From JAXLYX01 sp046351215 (GTDB taxonomy: Bacteria; Myxococcota_A; Polyangia; Polyangiales; Houyiibacteriaceae): a DNA stretch of 64,000 nt. How positions within the stretch are numbered: the first letter of the stretch is position 1; the number at the start of each line of letters is the position of its first letter. The stretch spans positions 62,001 through 126,000 of the forward strand of contig JAXLYX010000011.1 in NCBI GenBank assembly GCA_046351215.1. The letters are read 5' to 3'. Positions 29,634 through 46,742 of this stretch are shown here, in pieces. The position numbers were made by a program, and so were the translations under genes. Below the pieces are notes generated by a model, which saw only the letters and a list, made by a program, of their open reading frames with translations, did not search any database and was not told the DNA's origin.

Positions 29634-29713
29634 GTAACAGCGGGGAGCGTAACAGGGGGCGACCCCCGTTACGCTCCCCTGTTACGCGTCACACCACCCC
29701 GTGCCCTGTTACG
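29634..29713. repeat. GTAACAG box cluster and long hairpin between divergent genes
   Basis: A 12-base perfect inverted repeat GGGGAGCGTAAC (29642-29653) and GTTACGCTCCCC (29668-29679) encloses a second stem GGGGG-CGA-CCCCC (29655-29667); one base is bulged. The box GTAACAG also occurs at 29634, 29649 and inverted (CTGTTAC) at 29679 and 29706. The surroundings at 29608-29638 are AT-rich. It is between the sigma-factor gene and the TPR lipoprotein gene, so it is more likely a regulatory region than a terminator. Confidence 0.6.
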
Positions 29714-29767
29714 CTCGTCGTGCGAGCCTCGCCGGAACTTCCCCTCGCCCCGGCTGTCGGACACCTC

Positions 29768-30928
29768 GTGGAACTACCTACGCGCCCGCTCCTCGTTCTC
29801 TTCCTGGCGATCGCGTCCTCGGCCTGCGCGGGCCGGCAGGCCCACGGCCGCACGCCGGACGTGGTCGCTCTCGAGGAGCTGCGCATCACCGCGCGCCCCG
29901 AGGGCGGAGGGTACGAGTTCGAGGCCGTCGATGCCGAGACGCTCTTCCAGCGAGGTCTCGAGGCCGGACGCCGCGCCGATTGCGACGCCGCGCGCGCGGC
30001 CTACCTGAGGGTCGTCGACGAGTTCCCCGCGAGCCGCTACGTCTCCGCGTCGCTCTACAACGCGGCCCTCTGTTTCCAGCAGGCGGGAAGGTTGCCGGAC
30101 GCGGCGCCGCTCTACGAGCGCCTGCTCGTGCAGGGGGGCGATGCCCGGGACGTCCGCCACGCGCTCTTCCAGCTCGCGGCCATCGAGGTGCGGCTCGAGC
30201 GCTTCGACGCGGCGCTCGCGTCCGCCGATCGGCTCCTCGCCCTCCGCGACCTCGACCCCGACGAGCGCATGGAGGCCCTCGCGCGCCGTGCCGAGGCCCT
30301 GCTCGGCGCCGGTCGCTGGGAGGAAGCCCGCCGCGAGGCCGAAGGCGCGCTCCGCTATTTCCGGACGCGGCCCGAGAGCGCGCCGGTCGCGCGGGACGAC
30401 TTCGCGGCCCTCGCCACGTTCGTCCTCGCCGAGACCTACCGCGTCGAGGCCCACGGGATCGTCGTACCCGCGGGCGAGGTCACCGACCAGCGGGCCGTCC
30501 TCGAGCGGCGGGCCGACCGCGTGCTCGAGGCCCAGCGGCTCTACTTCGACACGATCCGCTTCCGCGTCCCCGAGCAGGCGGCCGCGGCCGGCTATCGGAT
30601 CGGTGGCCTCTACGAGGACTTCTGGGAGGCCATCATGGCCGCGCCCCCTCCGCCGCCCCGCGATCCCGCCTCGATCGCCGATCCCGAACGCTTCGCCGCC
30701 GAGTACCGCCTCGCCCTGGCCCGCTTGGCCAAGCCGCTCATCCGGCACTCGATCCGCTATTGGGAGATGGCGCTGCTCCTCATCGAGCGGAACGGCGTCC
30801 CGAGCGAGTGGACCGATCGCATCCGGACCGACCTCGAGCACGCCCGGGAGCGGCTATCCGCCCAGCCCGACGGGCCCGAGGGGCTCCCGTCCACCGCCCG
30901 AGCGGGCGCGGGGCCGGGTGGCGGGTGA
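29768..30928 (+). CDS. TPR-repeat lipoprotein
   Basis: A 386-residue protein beginning GTG 29768 with a lipoprotein signal (LLVLFLAIASSAC). Several TPR-like helical pairs follow: FQRGLEAGRRADCDAARAAY, SLYNAALCFQQAGRLPDAA, ALFQLAAIEVRLERFDAALA and RRAEALLGAGRWEEARREA. The C-terminus is helical with a Pro-rich insertion. It is most likely an outer-membrane lipoprotein scaffold. Myxobacteria use TPR lipoproteins in motility and secretion complexes, but nothing here assigns it to one. Confidence 0.75.
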   Translation: MELPTRPLLVLFLAIASSACAGRQAHGRTPDVVALEELRITARPEGGGYEFEAVDAETLFQRGLEAGRRADCDAARAAYLRVVDEFPASRYVSASLYNAALCFQQAGRLPDAAPLYERLLVQGGDARDVRHALFQLAAIEVRLERFDAALASADRLLALRDLDPDERMEALARRAEALLGAGRWEEARREAEGALRYFRTRPESAPVARDDFAALATFVLAETYRVEAHGIVVPAGEVTDQRAVLERRADRVLEAQRLYFDTIRFRVPEQAAAAGYRIGGLYEDFWEAIMAAPPPPPRDPASIADPERFAAEYRLALARLAKPLIRHSIRYWEMALLLIERNGVPSEWTDRIRTDLEHARERLSAQPDGPEGLPSTARAGAGPGGG

Positions 30929-30936
30929 GATCATCC

Positions 30937-30965
30937 TTGACAGGGTTCGGATCCCCTCGTACATA
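30937..30965 (+). promoter_or_regulatory. Promoter of the tRNA-tuf-rpo block
   Basis: A perfect TTGACA (30937-30942), 17-base spacer, TACATA (30960-30965; CATAAG one step further is an alternative -10), about 83 bases before the first tRNA. It is the best -35 match on the plus strand of the region. Confidence 0.6.
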
Positions 30966-31047
30966 AGGCGCCCCCGCGGGCTCGCAGGATGGTTTCGTCT
31001 ATCCGCGAGTCATCAACGGGGATGGCGGTGCGAAGGAGCGCCGTCAT

Positions 31048-31120
31048 GCTGGCGTAGCTCAATCGGTAGAGCACCGGTTTTGTAAACCGGCGGTTGCGGG
31101 TTCGAGTCCCTTCGCCAGCT
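31048..31120 (+). tRNA. tRNA-Thr (TGT)
   Basis: Acceptor GCTGGCG pairs with CGCCAGC; the anticodon loop has TTTTGTAAA (anticodon TGT), and the T-arm has GGGTTCGAGTCCC. The 3' CCA is not encoded. Confidence 0.95.
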
Positions 31121-31149
31121 CATTCTTTGTTAGTTTTCGTAGTGTTCTC

Positions 31150-31235
31150 GGAGGGTTGCCCGAGTGGTCAAAGGGAGCAGACTGTAAATCTGCCGGCTCT
31201 TGCCTACGGTGGTTCGAACCCACCACCCTCCACCA
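31150..31235 (+). tRNA. tRNA-Tyr (GTA)
   Basis: Acceptor GGAGGGT/ACCCTCC, anticodon GTA in CTGTAAA, long variable arm typical of tRNA-Tyr, T-arm GGTGGTTCGAACCCACC. The 3' CCA is encoded (31233-31235). Confidence 0.95.
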
Positions 31236-31274
31236 ACTCCCGTTCCCGCCCGCAAGGGCGGGGGCGAAAAACAC

Positions 31275-31347
31275 GCGGGTGTAGCTCAGTTGGTAGAGCG
31301 TCAGCCTTCCAAGCTGAATGTCGCCGGTTCGAGCCCGGTCGCCCGCT
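31275..31347 (+). tRNA. tRNA-Gly (TCC)
   Basis: Acceptor GCGGGTG/CGCCCGC with one G-T pair; the anticodon loop CTTCCAA gives TCC. The 3' CCA is not encoded. Confidence 0.95.
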
Positions 31348-31365
31348 CCGACGATTAGGTCGGTT

Positions 31366-31437
31366 GCCCAGGTAGCTCAGGGGTAGAGCACCCCCTTGGT
31401 AAGGGGGAGGTCGTGAGTTCAATTCTCATCCTGGGCT
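31366..31437 (+). tRNA. tRNA-Thr (GGT)
   Basis: Acceptor GCCCAGG/CCTGGGC; the anticodon loop TTGGTAA gives GGT. The 3' CCA is not encoded. It ends 32 bases before tuf. Confidence 0.95.
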
Positions 31438-31469
31438 CTGTTTGAACAACAACGGATAGGGATCGCCCC

Positions 31470-32659
<1,190 letters not shown>

Positions 32660-32660
<1 letters not shown>

Positions 32661-32818
32661 TGGCCGAGCGGGTTCGGGTTGCGCTCGTCTGCGACGAGTG
32701 CCAATCCCGCAACTACCAGACCACGAAGGCCAGGCAGGCGGGGCAGAACGAGCGTCTCGCGCTCAAGAAGTTCTGCCCCACCTGCAAGAAGCACACGATT
32801 CATCGGGAGTCGAAGTAG
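32660..32818 (+). CDS. rpmG: 50S ribosomal protein L33
   Basis: A 52-residue protein starting with GTG that shares its first base with the tuf stop. It keeps the zinc-binding CxxC pairs (VCDECQSRNY and FCPTCKKHTIHRESK), so it is the C+ form of L33. Confidence 0.93.
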
Positions 32819-32830
32819 GGACGACCGTCT

Positions 32831-32906
32831 AGGCCAGTAGCTCCAACGGTAGAGCAGCTGATTCCAAATCAGCGGGTTGGGGGTTCGAATCCCTCCTGGC
32901 CTGCCA
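32831..32906 (+). tRNA. tRNA-Trp (CCA)
   Basis: Acceptor AGGCCAG/CTGGCCT, anticodon CCA in TTCCAAA, T-arm GGGGGTTCGAATCCCTC. The 3' CCA is encoded (32904-32906). It lies between rpmG and secE, the standard position. Confidence 0.95.
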
Positions 32907-32935
32907 CCTCCCTCGAGACTCTCCGCGGAACCACC

Positions 32936-33349
32936 ATGAGCACCATCGCCGAAGAGAACCAGGAAGCTTCCGCGCCCGCCGCAGCCCAGCTCGGAGTGGA
33001 GCGGTACGTCCAGTTCGCGTTCATCGGCGCGGCGGTCATGGTGTTCTGGGTCCTCGACAAGGCCGTGTACGGCCTGTGGGACCTGTTCGACGAGCCGAAT
33101 CCGAACATCGTCACCCCGGTGGCCGCGCTCCTCGCGGTGGTCGGGGCGTTCGTGTCGTATCGCCGGCCGAACGTGCACAAGTTCGCCCACGACGTCGCCG
33201 ACGAGCTCTCCAAGGTCGACTGGCCGACGCGCCAGGAGGCCTGGTCCCACACCGTCGTGGTGCTCGTCGTCTCCTTGATCGCCGCGGTCATCCTCGGCCT
33301 CTTCGACCTCTCCTGGTCGAAGCTGACGGATTTCATCTACGGGGTCTGA
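32936..33349 (+). CDS. secE: Preprotein translocase subunit SecE
   Basis: A 137-residue inner-membrane component of the Sec channel. The conserved region is at the C-terminus: DELSKVDWPTRQEAW followed by one membrane helix (VVVLVVSLIAAVILGLFDL). Two extra hydrophobic segments precede it, making a three-helix SecE as in enterobacteria. It lies between tRNA-Trp and nusG. Confidence 0.95.
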   Translation: MSTIAEENQEASAPAAAQLGVERYVQFAFIGAAVMVFWVLDKAVYGLWDLFDEPNPNIVTPVAALLAVVGAFVSYRRPNVHKFAHDVADELSKVDWPTRQEAWSHTVVVLVVSLIAAVILGLFDLSWSKLTDFIYGV

Positions 33350-33383
33350 GGAAGACCAGGTCGAGACGAGGGGAAACCGTCCC

Positions 33384-33914
33384 ATGACCATGAAGTGGTA
33401 CGTCATCCAAGCCTATTCCGGGTACGAGAACCGGGTGCGCGAGTCGCTCTTGGAGCGGTTCAAGCAGGGGGGCTTGGAGCGTCACCTCGGCGAGATCCTG
33501 ATCCCGAAGGAGAGCGTCCAGGAGAACCGCGGCGGCAAGAAGCGCGTCAGCTCGCGGAACTTCTATCCGGGCTACGTGTTCGTCCAGCTCGAGATGACGG
33601 AGAACGTCTGGCATCTCATCAAGGACACGCCGAAGGTCTCCGGTTTCGTCGGCGGCAGCCAGCCGACGGTCGTCCCCGAGCGCGAGATCCAGGCGATCGC
33701 CCAGCAGGTCGCGGAGGGCACGGCCAAGCCGAAGCCCCGCGTCGTGTTCGAACAGGGCGATCACGTTCGCGTCACGGACGGTCCTTTCGCGAACTTCACG
33801 GGCACGATCGAAGAGGTCAAGCCCGACAAGCAGAAGGTTCGCGTTCTCGTTTCGATCTTCGGTCGAGCGACACCGGTCGAGCTCGACTACGTGCAGGTCG
33901 AGAAGACCGTCTGA
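33384..33914 (+). CDS. nusG: Transcription termination/antitermination factor NusG
   Basis: A 176-residue protein: N-terminal NGN domain (KWYVIQAYSGYENRVRE, then NFYPGYVFVQLEM) and C-terminal KOW domain (FEQGDHVRVTDGPFANFTGT). It binds RNA polymerase and couples transcription to translation or Rho. ATG 33390 (MKWYV) is an equally good start. It is followed by rplK after 18 bases. Confidence 0.97.
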   Translation: MTMKWYVIQAYSGYENRVRESLLERFKQGGLERHLGEILIPKESVQENRGGKKRVSSRNFYPGYVFVQLEMTENVWHLIKDTPKVSGFVGGSQPTVVPEREIQAIAQQVAEGTAKPKPRVVFEQGDHVRVTDGPFANFTGTIEEVKPDKQKVRVLVSIFGRATPVELDYVQVEKTV

Positions 33915-33932
33915 TTTCCGAGGTATGCGGTC

Positions 33933-34373
33933 ATGAAGAAGGTCACTGGCTACGTCAAGCTCCAGCTCCCCGCCGGGAAGGCGAACCCCTCGCCGCCGGT
34001 CGGCCCCGCGCTCGGTCAGCACGGTGTCAACATCATGGGCTTCTGCAAAGAGTTCAACGCCCGCACGGCGAAGGACGAGGGGCTCATCATCCCGGTCGTG
34101 ATCACGGTCTACTCGGACCGCACGTTCACGTTCATCACGAAGACCCCGCCGGCCTCGATCCTGGTCAAGCAGGAGCTCGGCCTCCGCATGACCGGCAAGG
34201 GCGGCACGGGCTCGAAGCGTCCGAACAAGGACAAGATCGGCAAGATCTCGCAGGCGCAGCTCCGCAAGCTGGCCGAGATCAAGATCAAGGACACGAATGC
34301 CGGCTCGATCGAGGCCTGCATGAAGTCCATCGCGGGCACCGCCCGTTCGATGGGCGTCGACGTGATCGACTGA
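33933..34373 (+). CDS. rplK: 50S ribosomal protein L11
   Basis: A 146-residue protein with the N-terminal motif VKLQLPAGKANPSPPVGPAL and the C-terminal RNA-binding part GSIEACMKSIAGTARSMG. It forms the GTPase-associated centre with L10/L12. Confidence 0.97.
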   Translation: MKKVTGYVKLQLPAGKANPSPPVGPALGQHGVNIMGFCKEFNARTAKDEGLIIPVVITVYSDRTFTFITKTPPASILVKQELGLRMTGKGGTGSKRPNKDKIGKISQAQLRKLAEIKIKDTNAGSIEACMKSIAGTARSMGVDVID

Positions 34374-34380
34374 CTTTCCA

Positions 34381-34428
34381 CGGTGGGCTCGTCCCACCGG
34401 GATCCCTGCACCACCCAGGTACGGTGGG
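34381..34428 (+). promoter_or_regulatory. Alternative-hairpin region between rplK and rplA (candidate L1 autoregulatory site)
   Basis: CGGTGGG (34381-34387) pairs with CCCACCG (34393-34399); a second CGGTGGG (34422-34428) can pair with the same strand or with CCACC at 34411. The two states are mutually exclusive, and GGTGGGAGG resembles the G-rich L1 target. This is a candidate only. Confidence 0.4.
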
Positions 34429-34473
34429 AGGTGACCCGAGGAGCTCGCTCCGAAGGTACCGCTAGGAGGTTGG

Positions 34474-35172
34474 ATGAAGTCCGGAAGAAAGCGTAGGGCT
34501 GCGCAAGAGAAGCCCGACCGCAGCCGGCGTTACGCCCTCGAAGAGGCCGTCTCCCTACTCAAGGAGGTGTCCTTCGCGAAGTTCGACGAGACCGTCGACG
34601 TCGCGGTTCGACTGGGCGTCAACCCGAAGCACGCGGACCAGATGGTCCGTGGCGCTGTGGTGATGCCGCACGGCATCGGCAAGGTGAACCGAGTCCTGGT
34701 GTTCGCGAAGGGCGACAAGGCCAACGAGGCCACGGAAGCCGGTGCGGATTTCGTGGGCGCGGACGACCTGGTGGCGAAGGTCACGGAAGGCTGGCTCGAT
34801 TTCGACACGGTGATCGCGACCCCCGACATGATGGGTCAGGTCGGCCGTCTCGGTCGTGTGCTCGGTCCCCGTGGTCTCATGCCGAACCCCAAGGTCGGTA
34901 CCGTGACCTTCGAGGTCGCCAAGGCGGTCCGCGAGGCGAAGGCCGGCAAGGTGGAGTTCCGCGTCGAGAAGGCCGGTATCGTCCACGCCCCGGTCGGCAA
35001 GCGTTCGTTCGAGACGGGCAAGCTCGCCGAGAACATCAAGGCGCTCGTCGGTGCTCTCGTGAAGGCCAAGCCGTCCGCGGCCAAGGGCACCTATCTCAAG
35101 AGCATCACGGTGAGCTCCACGATGGGCCCGGGCATCCGGGTCGATCCGCTCTCCTTCACGGTCGAGGTGTGA
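34474..35172 (+). CDS. rplA: 50S ribosomal protein L1
   Basis: A 232-residue L1-stalk protein. The motifs are DETVDVAVRLGVNPKHADQ, the LGPRGLMPNPKVGTVT signature and KGTYLKSITVSSTMGPGI. It is often an autogenous translational repressor of its operon. It is preceded by GGAGG and a 100-base gap containing paired G-rich repeats. Confidence 0.97.
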   Translation: MKSGRKRRAAQEKPDRSRRYALEEAVSLLKEVSFAKFDETVDVAVRLGVNPKHADQMVRGAVVMPHGIGKVNRVLVFAKGDKANEATEAGADFVGADDLVAKVTEGWLDFDTVIATPDMMGQVGRLGRVLGPRGLMPNPKVGTVTFEVAKAVREAKAGKVEFRVEKAGIVHAPVGKRSFETGKLAENIKALVGALVKAKPSAAKGTYLKSITVSSTMGPGIRVDPLSFTVEV

Positions 35173-35173
35173 C

Positions 35174-35722
35174 ATGGGCCTCAGTCGCGACCAGAAGGTA
35201 GCCCAGTCGGGCGAGGTTCGGGACCGCTTCAGCCGAGCGGTGTCGACGGTCCTCGTCGATTTCTCGGGCGTGAGCGTGGGGACCATCACCGACCTGCGCG
35301 CGCGTTTCCGCGCCGCCGGCGTCGAGTACAAGGTCGTCAAGAACAACGTCGTGCTGAAGGCGATCGAGGGAACCTCGCTCGCGGACAACAAGGCGTTCAC
35401 CGGTCAGCTCAAGGGCCAGACCGGCATCGCGTGGAGCTACGAGGATCCCTCGGCGGCCGCCAAGATCATCAAGGCGTTCCGCAAGGAAGGCGATGCTCAG
35501 GGCAAGGTGCTCGTCAAGGCGGGCGTGGTCGAGTCCACGGTGTTCGTCGGTCCGAAGGCCGAGGAAGACCTGGCCGCGATCCCCGGCAAGGACGAGATCC
35601 GCGCCCAGCTGCTCGCCCAGCTCATGGCTCCGGCGGAGTCGCTCGTGCGTCTCCTCAACGCGCCGGGTCAGAACCTGGCGCTCGTGCTCGACGCCTACAA
35701 GCGCAAGCAGGAGGGCGGCTGA
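35174..35722 (+). CDS. rplJ: 50S ribosomal protein L10
   Basis: A 182-residue base of the L12 stalk, beginning one base after the rplA stop. Unlike E. coli there is therefore no room for an L10 leader between rplA and rplJ. The N-terminal rRNA-binding part (FSGVSVGTITDLRARFRAAG, KVVKNNVVLKAI) and the C-terminal helix that carries L12 dimers are present. Confidence 0.96.
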   Translation: MGLSRDQKVAQSGEVRDRFSRAVSTVLVDFSGVSVGTITDLRARFRAAGVEYKVVKNNVVLKAIEGTSLADNKAFTGQLKGQTGIAWSYEDPSAAAKIIKAFRKEGDAQGKVLVKAGVVESTVFVGPKAEEDLAAIPGKDEIRAQLLAQLMAPAESLVRLLNAPGQNLALVLDAYKRKQEGG

Positions 35723-35816
35723 AGAAGCTGCCCCCGATACCCAACCCCCGACAGATCAAAACAAAGTTTTACCAGGTGTCCGTGCAGCGCACGGGCAGTG
35801 AGAGCGGAGAAGTCAG

Positions 35817-36197
35817 ATGGCGAACATGAACGTTGAGCAGATGGTTGCGGAGCTCAGCAGCTGGAACGTGATGGACGTGGCCCAGCTCGTGAAGGCCCTC
35901 GAGGAGAAGTGGGGCGTCTCGGCGGCTCCGGCGGCGGTTGCCGTGGCGGCGGCTCCGACGGGCCCGGCGGCCCCGGCCGAGGAGAAGACCGAGTTCGACG
36001 TCGAGCTGACCGACGCCGGCGCGAAGAAGATCGACGTCATCAAGGCGATCCGCGAGGTCACGAGCCTCGGTCTCGCCGACGCGAAGGCGTTCGTCGAGGC
36101 GGCCCCGAAGATGGTCAAGGAAGCCGTCTCGAAGGCCGAGGCCGAGGACATCAAGAAGAAGCTCGAGGCGGCTGGCGCGAAGGTCACCATCAAGTGA
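35817..36197 (+). CDS. rplL: 50S ribosomal protein L7/L12
   Basis: A 126-residue stalk protein: N-terminal dimerisation domain, Ala/Pro-rich hinge and a C-terminal domain with EFDVELTDAGAKKIDVIKAI and LADAKAFVEAAPKMVKE. A GGAGAAG ribosome-binding site precedes ATG 35817. The 94-base gap from rplJ has a small hairpin CCGTGC-AGC-GCACGG (35780-35794). Confidence 0.97.
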   Translation: MANMNVEQMVAELSSWNVMDVAQLVKALEEKWGVSAAPAAVAVAAAPTGPAAPAEEKTEFDVELTDAGAKKIDVIKAIREVTSLGLADAKAFVEAAPKMVKEAVSKAEAEDIKKKLEAAGAKVTIK

Positions 36198-36232
36198 TCT
36201 TCGGGCTCGTCCGGCCCTCCGCACCCCCCCGG

Positions 36233-36253
36233 GGCGGCGCGACTTGCGCCGCC
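36233..36253 (+). terminator. Attenuator-like hairpin between rplL and rpoB
   Basis: Eight-base perfect arms GGCGGCGC (36233-36240) and GCGCCGCC (36246-36253) with a five-base loop and no T-run. A partial attenuator at this place is known from E. coli. The remaining rplL-rpoB gap (to 36467) shows no convincing promoter. Confidence 0.45.
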
Positions 36254-36467
36254 TTCGGGGCGAGGTACGTTCAGGCGCCCGGTCGAGCCCGGGTCGGTAC
36301 CCTTCTGGGGACCGTCCCCGAATTGTAGCGGTGACTCATCTCCGCATGGCGGCGTAGGGTGCGATCGACCCTGCGCCGCTACTGTCTTGCGCTTTCGCAG
36401 TCTTATCCGTGGTCTTGTGTTAGGAACCGCGTGACGGGCGGGCCCGCCCGGTCCAGGAGTCTCGAGA

Positions 36468-40619
<4,152 letters not shown>

Positions 40620-40620
40620 A

Positions 40621-44820
<4,200 letters not shown>

Positions 44821-44830
44821 GCTCGGCTCG

Positions 44831-44875
44831 GTGAACGGATGAAGGGCGCTCCTCGGAGCGCCCTTCGTCGTTCAC
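44831..44875. terminator. Bidirectional terminator after rpoC
   Basis: Perfect stem AAGGGCGCTCC (44842-44852) and GGAGCGCCCTT (44855-44865) with a two-base TC loop, extended by GTGAAC (44831-44836) and GTTCAC (44870-44875). It ends rpoC and lies downstream of the convergent membrane-protein gene. Confidence 0.8.
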
Positions 44876-44900
44876 GGGCACGAAGGCCGTTCACGAGACC

Positions 44901-44918
44901 GTGCACGTGCACGTGCAC
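44901..44918. repeat. Three tandem GTGCAC palindromes
   Basis: GTGCACGTGCACGTGCAC, self-complementary as a whole, placed just beyond the stop of the convergent membrane-protein gene. Confidence 0.6.
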
Positions 44919-44921
44919 CGC

Positions 44922-45980
44922 TCAGCGGTCGGCGAAGAAGGTCCAGCCTCCGAGCCCCTCGCGGAGCGAGAGGGCGGCGAGGACCGCGTAGGCCGCGATC
45001 GGCGCGAGCCAGGCGAGATCGGTGAAGCGGAGCCCGTGCTTCCGGATCCCCGCGACCACGAGGAGGGTGGCGAGGACCCCGAGCGCGAGGCCGAGACCCG
45101 GCAGGATCTGGAAGAGCAGCACGAGATCGGCCGCGCGGAGGGCGGGCTCGGTCGGAGCGAGGGGCATGCTCGCGAGCAGGTGCTCGACCCCGGTCGCGAG
45201 GGCGGTGGGACAGGCGAAGAGGAGCGAGGCGAGGAGTGCGCGCCGCGCCTCGAGGCCGGAGTCCTCGCGATCCGCGAAGAGCACGACGAGCGAGGGGATC
45301 ACCGTCGCGAGGGCGAGAGCGAGCGACGCGAGCGAAGTGGGGCCGGGGAGCAGGGAGGGGGCCGAGTCGGCCCCGAACGCTCCGAGGTCGTGGGTCGCCT
45401 GCACGTAGGGCAGGGCGATCGCGACGGCGACGAGGACGCTCGCCCCGAGCCAGGCGAGCGCCTGCACGCGGAGGTTCGCGCGAGCCCGGACGACGGGCAG
45501 GCGTTCGAGGAGGGTCGCGAGCGCGATCGCGAAGAGACAGGCGAGGGTGCTCGCGCTCCCGACGGAGAGCACGGCGTGCCGAGGCGCCGAGTCGAACGCG
45601 AGCGAGAGCGCCTCCGCGTACGAGGTCGAGATCTCGGGGGATGCACGCCGGGGCGCCATCGCGAGCAGGCGGCTCGTCCCGAGCGCGACGAGGAAGGGCG
45701 CCGAGGCGAGCAGGCAGGCGACGGGCGCCCGCAGCGGCCGATCGGAGCGGACGTGGCGGACCGCGAGGAGGGGGGAGAGGAAGCCGAGAAGCGCGACGCC
45801 CGCGAGGCCCGTCATCGATCGCGGCGCGCTGCCGAGGGCGACGTACGACGAGGAGCCGTGGACCGCGGCGATCGCGTCGTGCACGGCGAGGGCGAGGACG
45901 GCCGTCGCCGGGACGACCGCGAGCACGACGAGCAGCCGCTCGGCCCATTCACTGCTCGGTTCGAGTCCCGCTTCCGACAC
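44922..45980 (-). CDS. Unknown polytopic membrane protein next to the MNIO cluster
   Basis: A 352-residue protein with about nine or ten membrane helices and short loops rich in Arg, Ala and Pro. No catalytic motif or family is recognised. It starts (GTG 45980) 33 bases after the end of the DUF2063-like gene on the same strand, so it could be a fourth member of that cluster, for instance an exporter. However, a TAGGTT element six bases before its start suggests it also has its own promoter. It is not the small DoxX-type protein usual in Hvf clusters. Confidence 0.65.
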   Translation of the reverse strand: MSEAGLEPSSEWAERLLVVLAVVPATAVLALAVHDAIAAVHGSSSYVALGSAPRSMTGLAGVALLGFLSPLLAVRHVRSDRPLRAPVACLLASAPFLVALGTSRLLAMAPRRASPEISTSYAEALSLAFDSAPRHAVLSVGSASTLACLFAIALATLLERLPVVRARANLRVQALAWLGASVLVAVAIALPYVQATHDLGAFGADSAPSLLPGPTSLASLALALATVIPSLVVLFADREDSGLEARRALLASLLFACPTALATGVEHLLASMPLAPTEPALRAADLVLLFQILPGLGLALGVLATLLVVAGIRKHGLRFTDLAWLAPIAAYAVLAALSLREGLGGWTFFADR

Positions 45981-45986
45981 CCGCGG

Positions 45987-45992
45987 AACCTA
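45987..45992 (-). promoter_or_regulatory. TAGGTT -10-like element six bases before the 45980 start
   Basis: On the minus strand TAGGTT-ccgcgg-GTG, matching the leaderless layout of other genes in the window. Confidence 0.4.
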
Positions 45993-46013
45993 CCACGCGG
46001 GGCCCTCCGGCGA

Positions 46014-46742
46014 TCACGCACGAGAGCCGAGCAGGATCTCCGCCTCGACGAGGCCCGCGAGGAGCGTGCCGAGCGACTCGAGCCAGCCCTCGTCGATGCG
46101 CGAGCCCCGCGCACGCGCCACGGCGAGCGCACGCTCGGCCGCCGTTCCCTCCCCTTCGACGAAGGCCGCGAGGAGAGCGGCGCCCGACTCGTTGAGCACG
46201 AAGACCGAGACCTCGCCGGTGCTCCGCTTCGCGTGCACGGCGAGGGTCGCGCGCCTCGCGGGCGGACGCGTCTCGAATTCCTCCTCGACGGAATGCGCGA
46301 CCTCGAGGACGCGGACCGTGGGCTCGATCACGGGCACGGCCTCGAAGACGAAGTCGCGGAGCTCGGGCAACGAGCCCACGGGCTCGTGCTTCACCGTCCA
46401 GCGAGCGCGCTCGAGCCGGAGCAGCTCGAGCACGAAGGGCTCGACCCCGCGGCGCGCGAGCGCCTCCTCGAGCGAAGGTCCGAGCCCGCTCGCGACGCGC
46501 CAGAAATACGGCGTGGTCGGAGGTGCGGTCGAAAGCGCCTCCTCGAAGACCTCGTCGAACACGGCGTCGCCGACCGTGCGTCGCGTCCGAGGGTAGGCTC
46601 CCCTCGCGAGGTCGAGCAGGCGCGCTCGCACCATGTCGCGGTAGAGGTCCCAGCGCGGATGGAGCGATGCGTCGCGCGCGGAGTCGCGCGGCACGCGGAG
46701 GAGGTGCTCGAGCACCTTCGCCTGATGGGCTCCGAGGCTCAT
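46014..46742 (-). CDS. DUF2063/HvfC-like partner protein of the MNIO enzyme
   Basis: A 242-residue protein. The N-terminal domain has the DUF2063 pattern: AHQAKVLEHLLRV, then RWDLYRDMVRARLLDLARGA, YPRTRRTVGDAVFDEVF and a PPTTPYFWRVASG stretch. The C-terminal domain has the beta pattern expected of the peptide-recognition part. In HvfBC and BufBC pairs this partner binds the precursor leader and presents it to the DUF692 oxygenase. ATG 46742 overlaps the MNIO stop by four bases (ATGA), showing translational coupling. The assignment rests on pattern and context, not on an alignment. Confidence 0.75.
   Translation of the reverse strand: MSLGAHQAKVLEHLLRVPRDSARDASLHPRWDLYRDMVRARLLDLARGAYPRTRRTVGDAVFDEVFEEALSTAPPTTPYFWRVASGLGPSLEEALARRGVEPFVLELLRLERARWTVKHEPVGSLPELRDFVFEAVPVIEPTVRVLEVAHSVEEEFETRPPARRATLAVHAKRSTGEVSVFVLNESGAALLAAFVEGEGTAAERALAVARARGSRIDEGWLESLGTLLAGLVEAEILLGSRA

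Noticed and set aside
29642..29679. The nested hairpin as a Rho-independent terminator
   Set aside because: It sits between two divergent starts and has no T-run on either side, so there is no transcript for it to end.
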